64,000 bases of DNA, taken from assembly GCA_013398175.1 (NCBI GenBank), contig VZRZ01008477.1, forward strand, positions 731,791 through 795,790, read 5' to 3'. This DNA comes from Climacteris rufus. Lineage: Eukaryota > Chordata > Aves > Passeriformes > Climacteridae. Of this stretch, positions 27,929-40,213 are shown one piece after another (the stretch's first letter is position 1; each line of letters begins with the position of its first letter). Position numbers and translations under genes: made by a program. The notes below the pieces were generated by a model. That model saw only the letters and a list, made by a program, of their open reading frames with translations. It searched no databases and had not been told where the DNA came from.

Positions 27929-28113
27929 GGATGTTGTCAGGTGTAATTTTCAGATCTAAAAGAGACATGAGTTGATGTGATAGTAAACATATTCTACTAA
28001 AAATGTGAACATTTTATCTGACTGGTCGGGTGCTATTTTTCCATGCTATTGCAAATTTATCTTTTTCTAGTCTAATTTGCTGGATTTGAATCACACTTTT
28101 TTCTTTTCCTCTG

Positions 28114-28166
28114 TGGTGGTTTTTTTGGGTTTTTTGGGGTCTTTTTGGTTTTTTTTTTAGGGGGGA
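28114..28166 (+). repeat. T/G-rich low-complexity tract
   Basis: Alternating runs of T (6-10) and G (2-6) span about 50 bp on one strand. Confidence 0.85.
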
Positions 28167-31100
28167 CAGTTTGCCTAGTCTCTTAAAGTTGCTAACCTTA
28201 ACATTTCAATAATGGTCCCTGCAACCTTCCTCCTAATGCTGGATAGCTGCCAATAATATAAGCACAGACTTCATCTTCCTAAACCCTTAATCTCAGGGTC
28301 AAATCATAGATATTTTTCAGATACTCGAAAAGCAGTAGTCAAAAGCTCTTTTGTATCAAATGATTTTTAAAGGACTATTGCAAATGAGGGTCTATTTCAG
28401 AATTGCTAATAGGGAAAGAAGTACATTGAAAAATATAGTAGCAATGAGTCATACTGTGATTCATCAGATAAGAATCCTGAAAAAAATTCCATTTTCTTAT
28501 AAATAATATTGCAAAATCCTAAATTTTAGAAAGAAAAGTGAATAATTCTGACAGAAGAAATCTTTATGTCAGAAAAAATTTCAGAGATAGTCAAAAAATC
28601 AGAAAACATAATTTTAGCAATAGATGTAGTTGCTTACTACAGAATGACGATATGAAACAACCTAGTATAAGTGTTATTTTATATATAATCTTTATCCAGT
28701 CCTTAAAGATTCTCTTAGTGGATGAAGAGATTAAAAAAAATGTTTTGGGAACAGTTCAGTCCAATAATTAAAACATAAATAAAGATAAGCAAACATGTCA
28801 TATACCTTTCCCAAGTGGCAAAGACTGTGCTTGCTATGCATAAAAGGCAGCTGCTGTAAATTTAGAGGGGGGTGAAAGCTTTATGTTTCCCTTTTCATTT
28901 TTGTTACTTCTTTTTATATTTTATTCTTCATGCAATCATCTATTTTTTGTTTTTTAGTGTTCACTTTTTTATTACTTATGCAGAGAAACTTCAGACTGTT
29001 GTGTTGTTTGCAGTTGTGCCCGTTTACTGCTTGTGCCACTCTTATTATTGCTAACTGATGAAACTTCTTAGTCAGAATATTTCCTGAATAACGTATGAGC
29101 TCCTGTTAACATTTGTCTTTGTATGTTTCTGATTTTTCACTGAATGCTTGTGATAAAGTAGATTGTCTGACTGAGGATGTTTGCTGACTTATTCTTGTTG
29201 TTTGTCATAAATAAAACAACTCAGCTTTTCACTGCATTATAGAGGCAATACATTGCATTGAATAAGATCCTAGACTGAGACGCAGAGCATCTGTTTTTTA
29301 TTTCAATCCTTATTATTTACTAAGTTTATGAACTTACACTAGTGACCTCATCTCTCTGAATCAGTTTCTTCAACTGTGAAATAAATTAAGAGTGGCTTAT
29401 CTTCCTTGATCGCTTTGAGATTTCATGTTCAAAGGCCATCTGTAAGAGCAAAATCTTGTTTTTCTAACGTTGAGGAGCAGTTGAAATGATTTGTGAAAGT
29501 AAGGCAGTGAATTAGAAGCAGAAACCAATATAAAACTTGGAAGTTTTGATTCTTCATTTTCAGCCAGCGTAACTGTTTAACACAGTCTTGAAATTGTTGT
29601 TCTTTAGTGACAGCTAATTTGTTTGGGAAGCTTTGCTGAAACTCAAGGCTATGCTGGCTACTTAAAATTCTATAGAAGCGTGGACAAACATATAGTAAAT
29701 TCTGAGTAATCTTCATACAAAGCTGTCTTTACTTGCTCAGTAAAACAGAGAAAAGCACTCAGAGTGGGCTGAGAAAGTTGTGTTAAAAAGATTGAATATT
29801 TTATTATGAGTCTTTTCTTCTGCAATACCTCCCCACTTTGATCAGTTCTCTTTATCGATGCCATTTACATCCAGCTGTAATTCTGAGTAGAAATAATTCT
29901 AAATATTTCAGATGTTTCCTTTAATCTCTAATTGTACAGAGAGATAGTGGCATCAGTTTGAATAATGACCAGTGTTTGGAAACAGAAGAAGAATGTCTTA
30001 GTTTTGTATCAGAAGTGTTAAAACAACCTCGCATAAGGGAATAGTAGAAAAAAAGAGTTCCAAGGAGACATCCTTTCTATTTTTAGCAGGTTTATTTAAT
30101 TAATTAAAGCCTGAATCAAGAGCTTATAGCTCTGATACAGTACATTTAATATTGTAGTAAGCTTAAATTACAAGGAATGTCCATAATTTTTCATGCCCTT
30201 TTGATCTTCAGGAAAACAATCAATTTAAAGCAATCAAATAAACATAGTGTACTTGGCATTCAGTAAGAATTATGCTATTTTTCTAGTGGTAGTCACTTAT
30301 TTCAACAGTTTTTTAAGGGGCAAAACCGCTTTTAATATATGTCCTGACATAAGCAGATTTAGAGCTATAGAGGTTATTGGTGCAAAAATTGTCTTTTGAT
30401 CCTTTTTTGCACATTAATTATATAGTTCTGTTGGTTACAAATTTTGGTTAAAAAGGAATTGAAAGAAGTTGCTTTTCACAGTGGGAATTGTGCCAATATG
30501 AAATGGAATTTCACTCAAATACTTTATATTACATGACTGGGGGGTTTTGCTTTGTTTTGTTGGGGTTTTTTTGGTAAGAGAAGTTCCCTAAAATAGCTTC
30601 TGAAACCATTGAATTTTCACGAGAAAACCTCTGTGATGTGCTATGACAAACCAGTGAGACAACAGGGGATTCTTGCCTCTGTGAGCAATCAGTTTTGCCT
30701 TTAATATCTCTGGGACAAGAATGTCATCAGTTTAGATTAAACTGATAATTTTTTGAATCACAGAAATAAAAGGCAATAACTAAAATTCAAAAGAACCTAG
30801 ATTGTTTTAAATTATAATTATTATTATTCTCAATTTTAATAGAACAGACTGGTTAGGCATCATAACAATAAAGCTTTTCTTTTATCTTTTTATTTACTGT
30901 GGAGACTACAGGCAGAATAAATAAAGCTGACAACAAATTAGTGGGAGCAGTTCTCTGAAGAAAACATATTTAGGTTATTTCAAATGTGTTGCATGTTATT
31001 CTGCAATTATATACATGTTGTATAAAAGAAAAATACTTTGTATTTTAAATAATGAAGATGTCCTCCTAATATAAGAGATTTATTTTTTTTGCCTGTTTAT

Positions 31101-33759
31101 TCTCAGGAGTGAGAAAGACTTTGCATCTCTCTGCTTGTACATGTGTTTATTATGCACATATGTTGGCTGTCTCTTCAATTGCTATGAATATACTTGGGGG
31201 GAAAAATGTCTTTGCCTGTTTTTTTGCAGGATCAGGAATTTAGCTTCTAAATTAATTTGCTTTCCATCATCACTGTTGAGGATGGAAAAAAATGTGTAAT
31301 CATGTAGTGTAACTATACATCTAATAGTAAGTGGTTTGGAATCACTATAATTTTTCATAGGCTCATGGAATTTAAACAATAACATATATTTCTATAAATA
31401 GGTACCCACCAATAAGACAAAATTATAAATGGTCAGGAAATTGCTGAAGATGCACTGATAGATTCTAAAAGAAAAACATTTTGTGAATTATTATAAGCAA
31501 ATAGATCTTGCCAAATCGTAGGTTTATTTTACCACATTCTAGTATCAGATCTGACTTTTCTTTCACGGAAAATGGTTGCTGTACATGAAGACAATGAATG
31601 ATTATTTTGCTGAATGTGGTTATTTGCTGTTATGGAAGCAGGACTTACTTTTAATGGGATAGGCTACACTAACCCACAACTACAGGCAGAAGGCACTTCC
31701 TGTCTTTAGGGACAATTTAAGATGGAATTTTCATCAAAAAATTGAATTAATTTTAGCATGGTAAGATTTCAGGGATTTAGTTTGGAGTTCATATGTGCAC
31801 TTCTGTTTCAAAACTATATTTGTCAACGCTGATGTGGTATTTCTAATGTTTTCTCTGAGGACAGAAAATAAAGTGAATAGCACAGATCTTTTGGTCAACT
31901 TATCAGCAATTATGAGGTCTTAGCTATCTCTGGCTATTTATTCTCCCTTTGGTATGATAGAAATTCATTCTCTGCAGCAGACCTGCCCTCAAAGAAGGTA
32001 TCTTATTCACTTCACTGGCCTAATATGGTGGAATTTCACCTTGAGAGTGTAGGAGAGTGGTAATTAATTGTCCAGTAATTTTCCAATGCTCATAGTTTTA
32101 TAAATCTAAGCTCAAAATAGAAGTTTCTTATCATTAAGTAGGCAGTTCTTTATTAAAATGCATTAAGGTATATTTAACAATAAACTCACACTCCAGCTTT
32201 TTGTAGCAGCAATAGTATAAACACTGTTCTTGGGCCAGTGTGATCCCCCTTGCTGCTTCTAACACGTAGTGAGCCTGAGATTGTCAGGTGGAGAATTATT
32301 TTTTAACTAATATGTTCCTTCTCTGTTCCCCTTTATATTCTTTCTTGGTTCTGGGAGCAGTGTTGTAGTTAGACATAAAAGGTGTTCTTCATTCATCATC
32401 CTAGAGTGCATGTACCGTGCCAAAAAATGGATGTGCAAAGAGGAAAAAGTCCAGGGGAATCCCTGAATTGAAAGAAAGAGGCTTTGAGATCTGACTGCAA
32501 AGGGCTAGACATACAATGTATTAAAGAATAATCCTTTTTTAGCTATTTGAAGATGGAATAACTGGCAGTGGGGAACTCTCACATTCAGTCTTATTAATTC
32601 AAAACCTAGAGATATTTATATATTTGAGTGGCTATTTTCACAATAATATTGGAAAGTAAGGATTGTATTTCAGGTGAGGATGATAGCACTGGTTGGGGAA
32701 CTTAACATTCCTGGGTTTAATTACATTTTCAATTTAAAACAGAGAGTTTCAGCATTGCTTCTAGATCAGATGGGTTGTTAGTATCCTATTGGTTGGGATT
32801 TTTCAAATGTTTCTCAGTGTCCTATGAGGGATGCCTGTGCCAAGAGGAATAAATAGGAATATTTCCTTTTTAATTCCAGAAATATTTCTGTAATATTAAT
32901 GAAATTTCTCAAGCATTTTTTATTTCCTTCAAGTGATCTAAACTAGAGACACTTAATTGCCACTTAATGCTTTTAGTCTTGGTATAAGCAACGAGGTTTT
33001 TGGTTTTATCATTTTGTCATATATAAGAAGTCCTAGATTTATCACATACAATTTTTTAGAGGCTTTTAGCTGATTCATAGGATTGGGCAGTGCAATACTA
33101 ACTTTAATTGAACCTGATAACACTTTAGCCCGACTTCTTCCATCCTCCTTCACTCAAACGTGCATTTTGGTGGTGTTTATTTTGATCTGCACTGAAATAG
33201 TAAGTTACACATTTTGAGTATTCAGTTTAGTATATATCCACACTAAGAAAAGAATACATCCACATAGTTAACCTTCTGCAGTTGTTCTGTGGCTTTACAG
33301 TGACAATTTTTAACCTCTTTTGTTGTGAAATTGCCAGAGCAAAAGTACTTTCATACCTAAAGTAACTGAAGAGGGATATCAGTGAATACAATCAGATGAT
33401 AGCCACTCTGTTGTCACTTTAGGGACTGGAAAGCGTGTAAGCAGGTATTCAGTTACAATAATTAATGTCTAATTAATTTATAACCAGAAAAAGGGGGACC
33501 TCACAAGGGTCTAGCTATCATGGAGTTGGTTTTCAGTTACATTTTTGTTGATAAAAGCAGTATTTCCATCCACTATATGTGATTTTTTCTCACAAAGGTT
33601 GATATATTAGTAGAGTATGAATGCATTTTTATTTAAATGCAACTTTTCAAAGTTGTCTGTATGTTATTAAGTAAAGAAAGTCACAGATTTGTCTTAGAAT
33701 TTCTTAAGTCTGGAAGGTATTAGAAGAATGGCAAAAGAATCATTCAAATGGAGTTTGTC

Positions 33760-33985
33760 TCTACCTTTATACAGTTTCCCCCTGGTCATTGGGAGCTGGG
33801 ATAACTGAAGCCTGGTCATGCTAGTAATGACTAAAGTGAAGAAGGCTTTCAGAACCTCCATCTTTTTCATGTCCTGTGTAACTAGGTCCCCCACCTCATT
33901 CAGCAGAGGACCCACATTTTCCCTAGCCTTCCTTTTGTCACCTATGTAATAGAGAAGCCCTCCTTGTTGTCTTTAGGCCATTTCT
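33760..33985 (-). mobile_element. CR1 LINE relic, internal ORF2 segment only
   Basis: On the minus strand this stretch reads IGDKRKARENVGPLLNEVGD, then LVTQDMKKMEVLKAFFTLV. I recognise this as the CR1-type ORF2 region between the endonuclease and reverse transcriptase domains (family pattern: KRK-x-REN-x-GPLLN, then AEVLNAFFASVFTS). Neither the CR1 3' terminus nor the RT domain is recognisable alongside, so this is an isolated internal fragment, presumably old. Boundaries are approximate. Confidence 0.8.
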
Positions 33986-34696
33986 TTCCATGTTGTGTAA
34001 CCCAGTACAAGAATGGAACAGATAAACAGCATAACATCACTACATATATACTTAATATACAGCTCACTTAAAATCAGCATGGATATCCAGTGGTACTGGA
34101 AGCAACCAATGGCTTCAGTCCCGGCAGACAAAATGATTTTAATAAAAATAAGGGGAAGATACCTCATTCTTTACTTTACTCTACAGAATGAATATACTAG
34201 GGATGGAAAAGAAACTTTATTTTTAACAGTTTTCATCTGCATTTCAAAAGGTCTTGATATAGGTGCATTTTGATATCCTAAAAGTTTGACCAGTTGTTCA
34301 TATATTTTTTATAACAAGAACAGCTACTACTTTTACATTTTGCTTAATTCATCAGTATTTCCCTATAGGCAGGATTTCTCTCTTTAGCAAGTCATTAGCA
34401 ACTGCTAATGACTGTAGCTCAAAACCATGTGAATTTAAGTAAACTTTGTACTGTATATTAGGAATGTTCAAGTTAATATTTATATTTCTGCTCATGGAAT
34501 TTCTTTCTGAAGGTTTTATTCTTATAATATTCAAAGTGAGTAGTATTAATGTGTTGCATAATTTTGTTCATAAAAATGTGATGTGCATGCTATATGTCAT
34601 TATTGTCAGAAAAAATGGATTAAAATTCTGAGCTATTTGTTCTACTTTATGCCATACTTCGTTAGTAGTATTTTGGTAAAACTAAGTTAATTATAT

Positions 34697-34800
34697 CTCT
34701 AGTTTGCATTTTTAATAAAACATTTTGATGTTCAAATTGTTTGAACAATGTTCAAATTGTTTTGATGCTCAAAATGTTTTATTAAAAATGGAAACTACAG
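34697..34800. repeat. 104-bp near-palindrome (long AT-rich hairpin)
   Basis: The arms at 34707-34728 and 34769-34790 are perfect 22-bp reverse complements (catttttaataaaacatttt plus ga, and its complement). Pairing continues outward to 34697 and 34800 with only two mismatches, giving 32-nt arms. The 40-nt loop holds a smaller inverted repeat (gttcaaa/tttgaac) and two direct copies of atgttcaaattgttt (34728-34742, 34748-34762). The structure is seen directly; its origin and role are unknown. Confidence 0.9.
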
Positions 34801-36674
34801 CTTTACTAAAACCTACTCAGCCTTCTAGACTAAGTTAACACTGATTCAGATGGCAAGTACACTTACGCATTGGTTTGGCCAAACTGGTTTCAAAAAAGTA
34901 TGTATATGGCATTCAGAATAGCTTTTCTTTTATCTACAGTGTACAAAGATTTAGTGCTTCCTTTACAATTCAGTGCTTCAAGACAGATTTTTTTCCCATT
35001 CAAAATAAAACGGATATGGTCGAAAGAGTTTTTAAATGCAGTAAAAAGCCTTTAACAGTTGAGGAAAGTCTAAAATAATGAGATGAAATTTTACCTAAAG
35101 GTAACCGAGAGTTTTGTGTAAACAAGATGATGAAGTTTGAAAAGCTGAAGTGGAAGTTCAGGAGAGAAATTAGCCAGTTTGATTTTATGTGTAAGTACGG
35201 TCCCCATTGTTATCTCCTCCTTTTCTGCTTTGTCTGCTATTCCAAAACCACTACAGATAAAAAAGGGATATATAAATGTGCCTGGACTGGCATTAACTGC
35301 TCTCATTCTGCATGCACTAATATTTGCTTAGTCTTGCTAAAAAGCACCCTTTATGTAACACAAGAGGCACAATGTGCTTAATTCCAAAGCAAATTCAACA
35401 ACTTATGTCAAGGTAGGTGTTTAAGAGCATGGAAGTTACACAAGTGTTCTCTAAACTTCTGCTGATTTATGTGCGCAGGACTCCCATTTTGACTCTACTG
35501 AACTTCTGGAGCTTGTCATGTGCCTAGAGGTCCTCAGCTGTGAGAAGATTACTTGAAACTTCTGAAGGGTCAATTTTGTGTGTGTATTTAGAGTAAAGTT
35601 AATACACATTGATGCTGTCTGTAACGTAAGCAGTTACAGGGCTTGTTCAGAAAGGGATAAAACGCTTCTTCAGTAGGTGAGTGCTTGAAGTTTAGTGTGG
35701 TCATTGCTGAGGTGTAAAATGCCTAATTACTTTTTCAAATCTGGACATTAGTACACAACAGGCTTCTGTGTTCATTCTCAGCAACAAACCCCAAAAAAGC
35801 CTCAACAGAGCAAGAATCAAAGTTCATTCTTTTACAGAGAAATTTCACTCATTTCTTAATTGCTAATTTTCAACTTCCAAAAGAGCAAAGCAATGGAAGT
35901 GGTAAACTTTTTCGTCTTAAATATAAATAGTAAACTTTAAAATTTGTAATCCAGACTGCTGCCTGGCAAAAAGAAATTGTTTACCATGGCATTTTGTTCA
36001 TGGTTTCTTCTCTCAACTCGACCTCAGCATACCCCATTCAGTGCTGGCATTCCTGCTGGGGAAAAAAAAAAATTACCAGTTTCTCTTCAAGTGGCTCAAG
36101 TGGCTCCTGCACTTCTGTAGTTTATAGCCTGAAATATTAAGATAGCCCCAAGCTCATACTAATTAATGGTGTACCCACTACAGAGGATTTTTTCTTCTCT
36201 ATCTAAGATGAAGTCTATATGGGCTTCTACTTCAGAAAACCTCAGTATCTTAATAAAGAAAAAGCTAAAATGTAATATGAAATTAAAAGTACAGTAAGTT
36301 TCCAAGACTAGATTGATGTTTATAACAAGTTCTTTTTCTCTGCTAAACTGTTCTGAAAATGAAATATGCCTCTTTTGTGGTTTATGGTGTTACTGTCAAG
36401 ACTGGTGGTAGAAATGATTTTCCAGACACCAAAAATACATGCAGATGTCTACAGATGCCCCTAACAAAAAACTTCACTTGCACTTCACAAGCCGTCATGA
36501 CTCCACTGATGTAGGTTGTCATTTTGCAGAGCTCTTAAAATAATCTTATACACCATTCAGAGTAATTTTTCTAAAATTGAGAAAGATATATTGAAAAGAA
36601 GAATTTAAATACCATATCTATCAATCAAAACAGCATAGAACTTATAAATTCAGCAAATGTTGTTGAGACTATCC

Positions 36675-36687
36675 TTTTTTTTTTTTT
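36675..36687 (+). repeat. T13 homopolymer
   Basis: This is a plain run of T in the large intron with no associated element recognised. Confidence 0.9.
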
Positions 36688-39600
36688 AATATGTTGGTCT
36701 AGTTGAAAAAGGCAGAAAAGCTTTTGAACATAAAAGCCCCTTTTCAGGTCTAAAAGAGACGTAGCAAATGTTGCTGCTACAAGTACATGAAGCATGTCAA
36801 AACATTTAATTTGCTATTACTTAATCTTAATTGAAATCCACAGTAGTCTAGATTTGATTTAAAATCAACTCTAATTTGAGGTGACTCAAGGGCATAAATA
36901 TGGGTCTTTTCTAGTATTTAGTAAAATTTTTACAACTGCATCAATCATTTATGAAAATAGATTTAGATTCCTACAAAACAAGGGAAATGCACAGTTTATT
37001 TGCAATATCTGGTGTTTTGTGTAAACTGCACAATGCAATATGACAGATATGTCCTGTTTATGAGAAATTATCTGAAATGTGTGATTCTATCATATAGAGA
37101 AGTATATCTTATTTATTTAGAAGTGGCAGCACCATTGGGTGGGTCTCCTAAAGTTCTTGTGGGTTTGGCTTCATATTTTCCTTCATATCCACCCACTGAG
37201 CTTCTGCCAAGCCAACCATGCTTCATTTCAGGCTTTTCCTTTGTACCTACTAATTAAGGACTTTCAATGTGTGTATGTATTATACAATCAAATATGATCT
37301 CACAGGCAACTTTAAAGATGTAAATGGTTGCAAATAGCAGCTGAATTTTTTTCTCTTTTGAGACATACAAGCTGTCATACATGAAATGTAAAATATTTCT
37401 GCAATAATATTTGTGTCAGAATATGACTATCAATAGGTACACTATTTTATTCCCCACTGCTGATATCTGCAAATATTTTGGTTATGCCAAATAGTCTCTC
37501 ACTGCATTCTTATCTCCTATGCTCTAACTTTGAATTTGATAACTCTGCTGCCCGTTGTCTCTTTAAAGACAATATACTAACATAACTAGGCAACACAAAA
37601 GTAGGCACTTTGTAAATCATTAATGCTGGTACAGATATTCTAGAGCATCTTGATTCCACACTGTGTAATCTGAGAAATTATTAGTATCTGTAACAAACAA
37701 AAACATAATCAGACAAAAATGATCCTGTTAACTGAGTCTGACATCTAGAAAAATATGTGTTCTACCAGGTGGAGGTGATGACAGTATTTCAAGTTGCTAT
37801 TAAGTTTCCTTTTATCCTGCAGTTCTCACTAAAATTGTGCTTTGCAATATTTGCCAGGGAGACAAACTATTATACTAATTTTCCAGAAGAGGAAAATGAG
37901 GGAGAGATATTTCAATCCTAGTTTCAATCTTTACACATAGATATCACTCTAAGATTCAACCTGACACCAGACTTAGCACATTTCAGTAAGGAGCCAAAAC
38001 CACATTTCTGACTATCATTAGACATTAAAGGTCAAGTGGCTTTTGTTGCAAAAGTAGAGGTGTTAAAAACATACCTGTACTGTCACTTCAGATTTCTTAA
38101 AGTAATGAAACTGAAGAAATTCAACAGGATTAAATTCAGCTATCATATCGCATTTGGAGTTTTGTTTTTGTTCTGTGGTCTTAGACAATCTTAAAATAGT
38201 CAATTTCATCTTCTTTTAAATTAAGTTTAAAGTTCATTTAACCTTTGGTTTTGAAACTCAGTTCCATGTTTTCCTTACTACTCCTTCAGAGGAATATTAA
38301 TTAATGTACTGGTCTACTCCTTGGGATCTATGGGATTCTTGTAAGTGGTTGTTTGTTGGGTTTCTTGGACGCATTTCAGTTGAACTTTATAAAAATAGTC
38401 CTTTAAAGAGTTTACACTATATGTAATATCTAGGTTTTGTTGTTTTATTTTAATAATCTTAAAGCAATCCCATTTCTAATGATAGTAGTTGCACTAGAAA
38501 TGGTGCTTGTCTTTAATTTGTGTCAGACATGCTCCTGTACAAGATTGTTCTTTGCTGTTAGTCAGTTTCAGTCTTCCATTGAATGGTGATTTCTCTTCTG
38601 TTTATAAATTATTTCCACATATATGAAATAGTTTCTCTTGTCAATCAATTAATTTTGTGTGGAAAAGAGAACACCTACGTAAGTGACCCATGCACCAAAT
38701 AGCTCAAAGTTTCCATGGTAGGAATTTTCACTTATGGAGTACAGTCTGACCTGCCTAGATTAATGTTCAGTACCACAATTAACATGCTCACAATCTCAAC
38801 AAATTGTTCATTTTGCCCTCTTCCTCCCCTCTAAATGAACAAAGAAACTCCAGAGCAGAGAAATTAATTTATGCCCATGTTTTATTTAGTTCATTGCATC
38901 TGAATATTCTGGTTTTCCTTGGAGGCTTTCAACTTTCCCAGAAACTCTGATTTGCAGTTCAACATTGCAGGAGTGCTGTGAGCAACCTTTTTCTTTATGT
39001 CTTTCCCATTTTTGAATTGTAGTCTAATGAAGGTAGCCATATGTAATACACATGATTTTCGTGAGAAATTTAGCTCAGCTTTGCGGTGGGGAAGTATTTG
39101 TTGTATATTGTTTTGCCGTTTGCTTGCCTATTTATAAGTATTTATTCTTTATTGACTCATTATTCCAAGCTCTGTTACTTCTTTTTGCATTTTGAACAGA
39201 GGGCTATGATATCTTGATGGATCCTGGTGAAGATGTAATGAATTATATTTACATGACCTCTGATACCTCAGTTCTACTGCAAAGACTTACCAAATAATTT
39301 GTCTTTAGTTTCATTTGGAAGTTTTTGCAGTTCCTTTGTTCTCATTTGATAATAAGTGGAAATACATAGTAGCACAAACAGGCTGACTCTCTTCATAAGC
39401 ATGAAGACTTAAAATTCACACTAGTTGCTATCCTGGAATTCTTCAGACTACCCTCACTTTAATGAGAGCTTTCCTTGACCCAAGGGGACTTTTTGCTTTT
39501 AGTGATTTCAGTGGAAGCGTTAGGAAGGGTTAGTGGAATTAGACAATTCTTGTCTAATAGAGCACTTTGTAAAAATGGAAAGAAAATGGAAAGACAAAGT

Positions 39601-40146
39601 TTTTTACTGTGAAAATGTAGTTTCTGCAAAGCAGATACATGGGCAGATATGTGGACAGATGCCTTTCTCATCAGAATACATTGTCTGAACAGTTATTCCC
39701 AAGAGTTTGCTTTTGTCAACAGTCTTAATGTTCCTTCCTCAGAACAGATCAACTTACAATCTTAGTACTTCTCTTCTGGAGAATTGTTTCCAATTTTTTT
39801 GTGGGTTAAACTGGCAACCTCTGGCATGAGGGCTGTTGAAACCCCCTCAGAGTCTCATACCAGGACACAAATCTGGTTACAAGGTGGTGTTGTGAGGAGA
39901 CAGTGTGGTTCTGCTTTCAGACTGAGAAGATATCAATTTCATGCTATTGTTTCACAGATTTTTCCAGACCTAAGTGAAGAGCAATGTAAATTTTTTTCTG
40001 TGGGTTTTGTGCATTAAATTTTATGAAGGCCTTCTCCCTCTGAGCAATAAACCCTTTTTCAACAAACAAACCAAAAAACAGAAGGTAGCTAGACTCAAGA
40101 CTGGAAGTGCTATTTCCAGATGAAGCAGCCTTGAAATCTGTAAGGA

Positions 40147-40213
40147 AAATAAAAAACAAAAAACAAAAACAAAAACACTAAAACAAAACAAAACAAAAAA
40201 ACAAACAAAAAAC
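40147..40213 (+). repeat. (CAAA/CAAAA)n A-rich simple repeat
   Basis: About 65 bp of irregular CAAAA, CAAAAA and CAAA units. On the minus strand it translates as a Phe/Val-rich run, which explains the hydrophobic open frame at 40021-40266. Confidence 0.92.

Noticed and set aside
35127..35381. Possible exon ending at a gtaagt donor near 35190
   Set aside because: The donor looks reasonable, but the reading (MMKFEKLKWKFRREISQ...) has no match that I recognise, no good acceptor is evident, and KIF6 exons C and D already join in frame.
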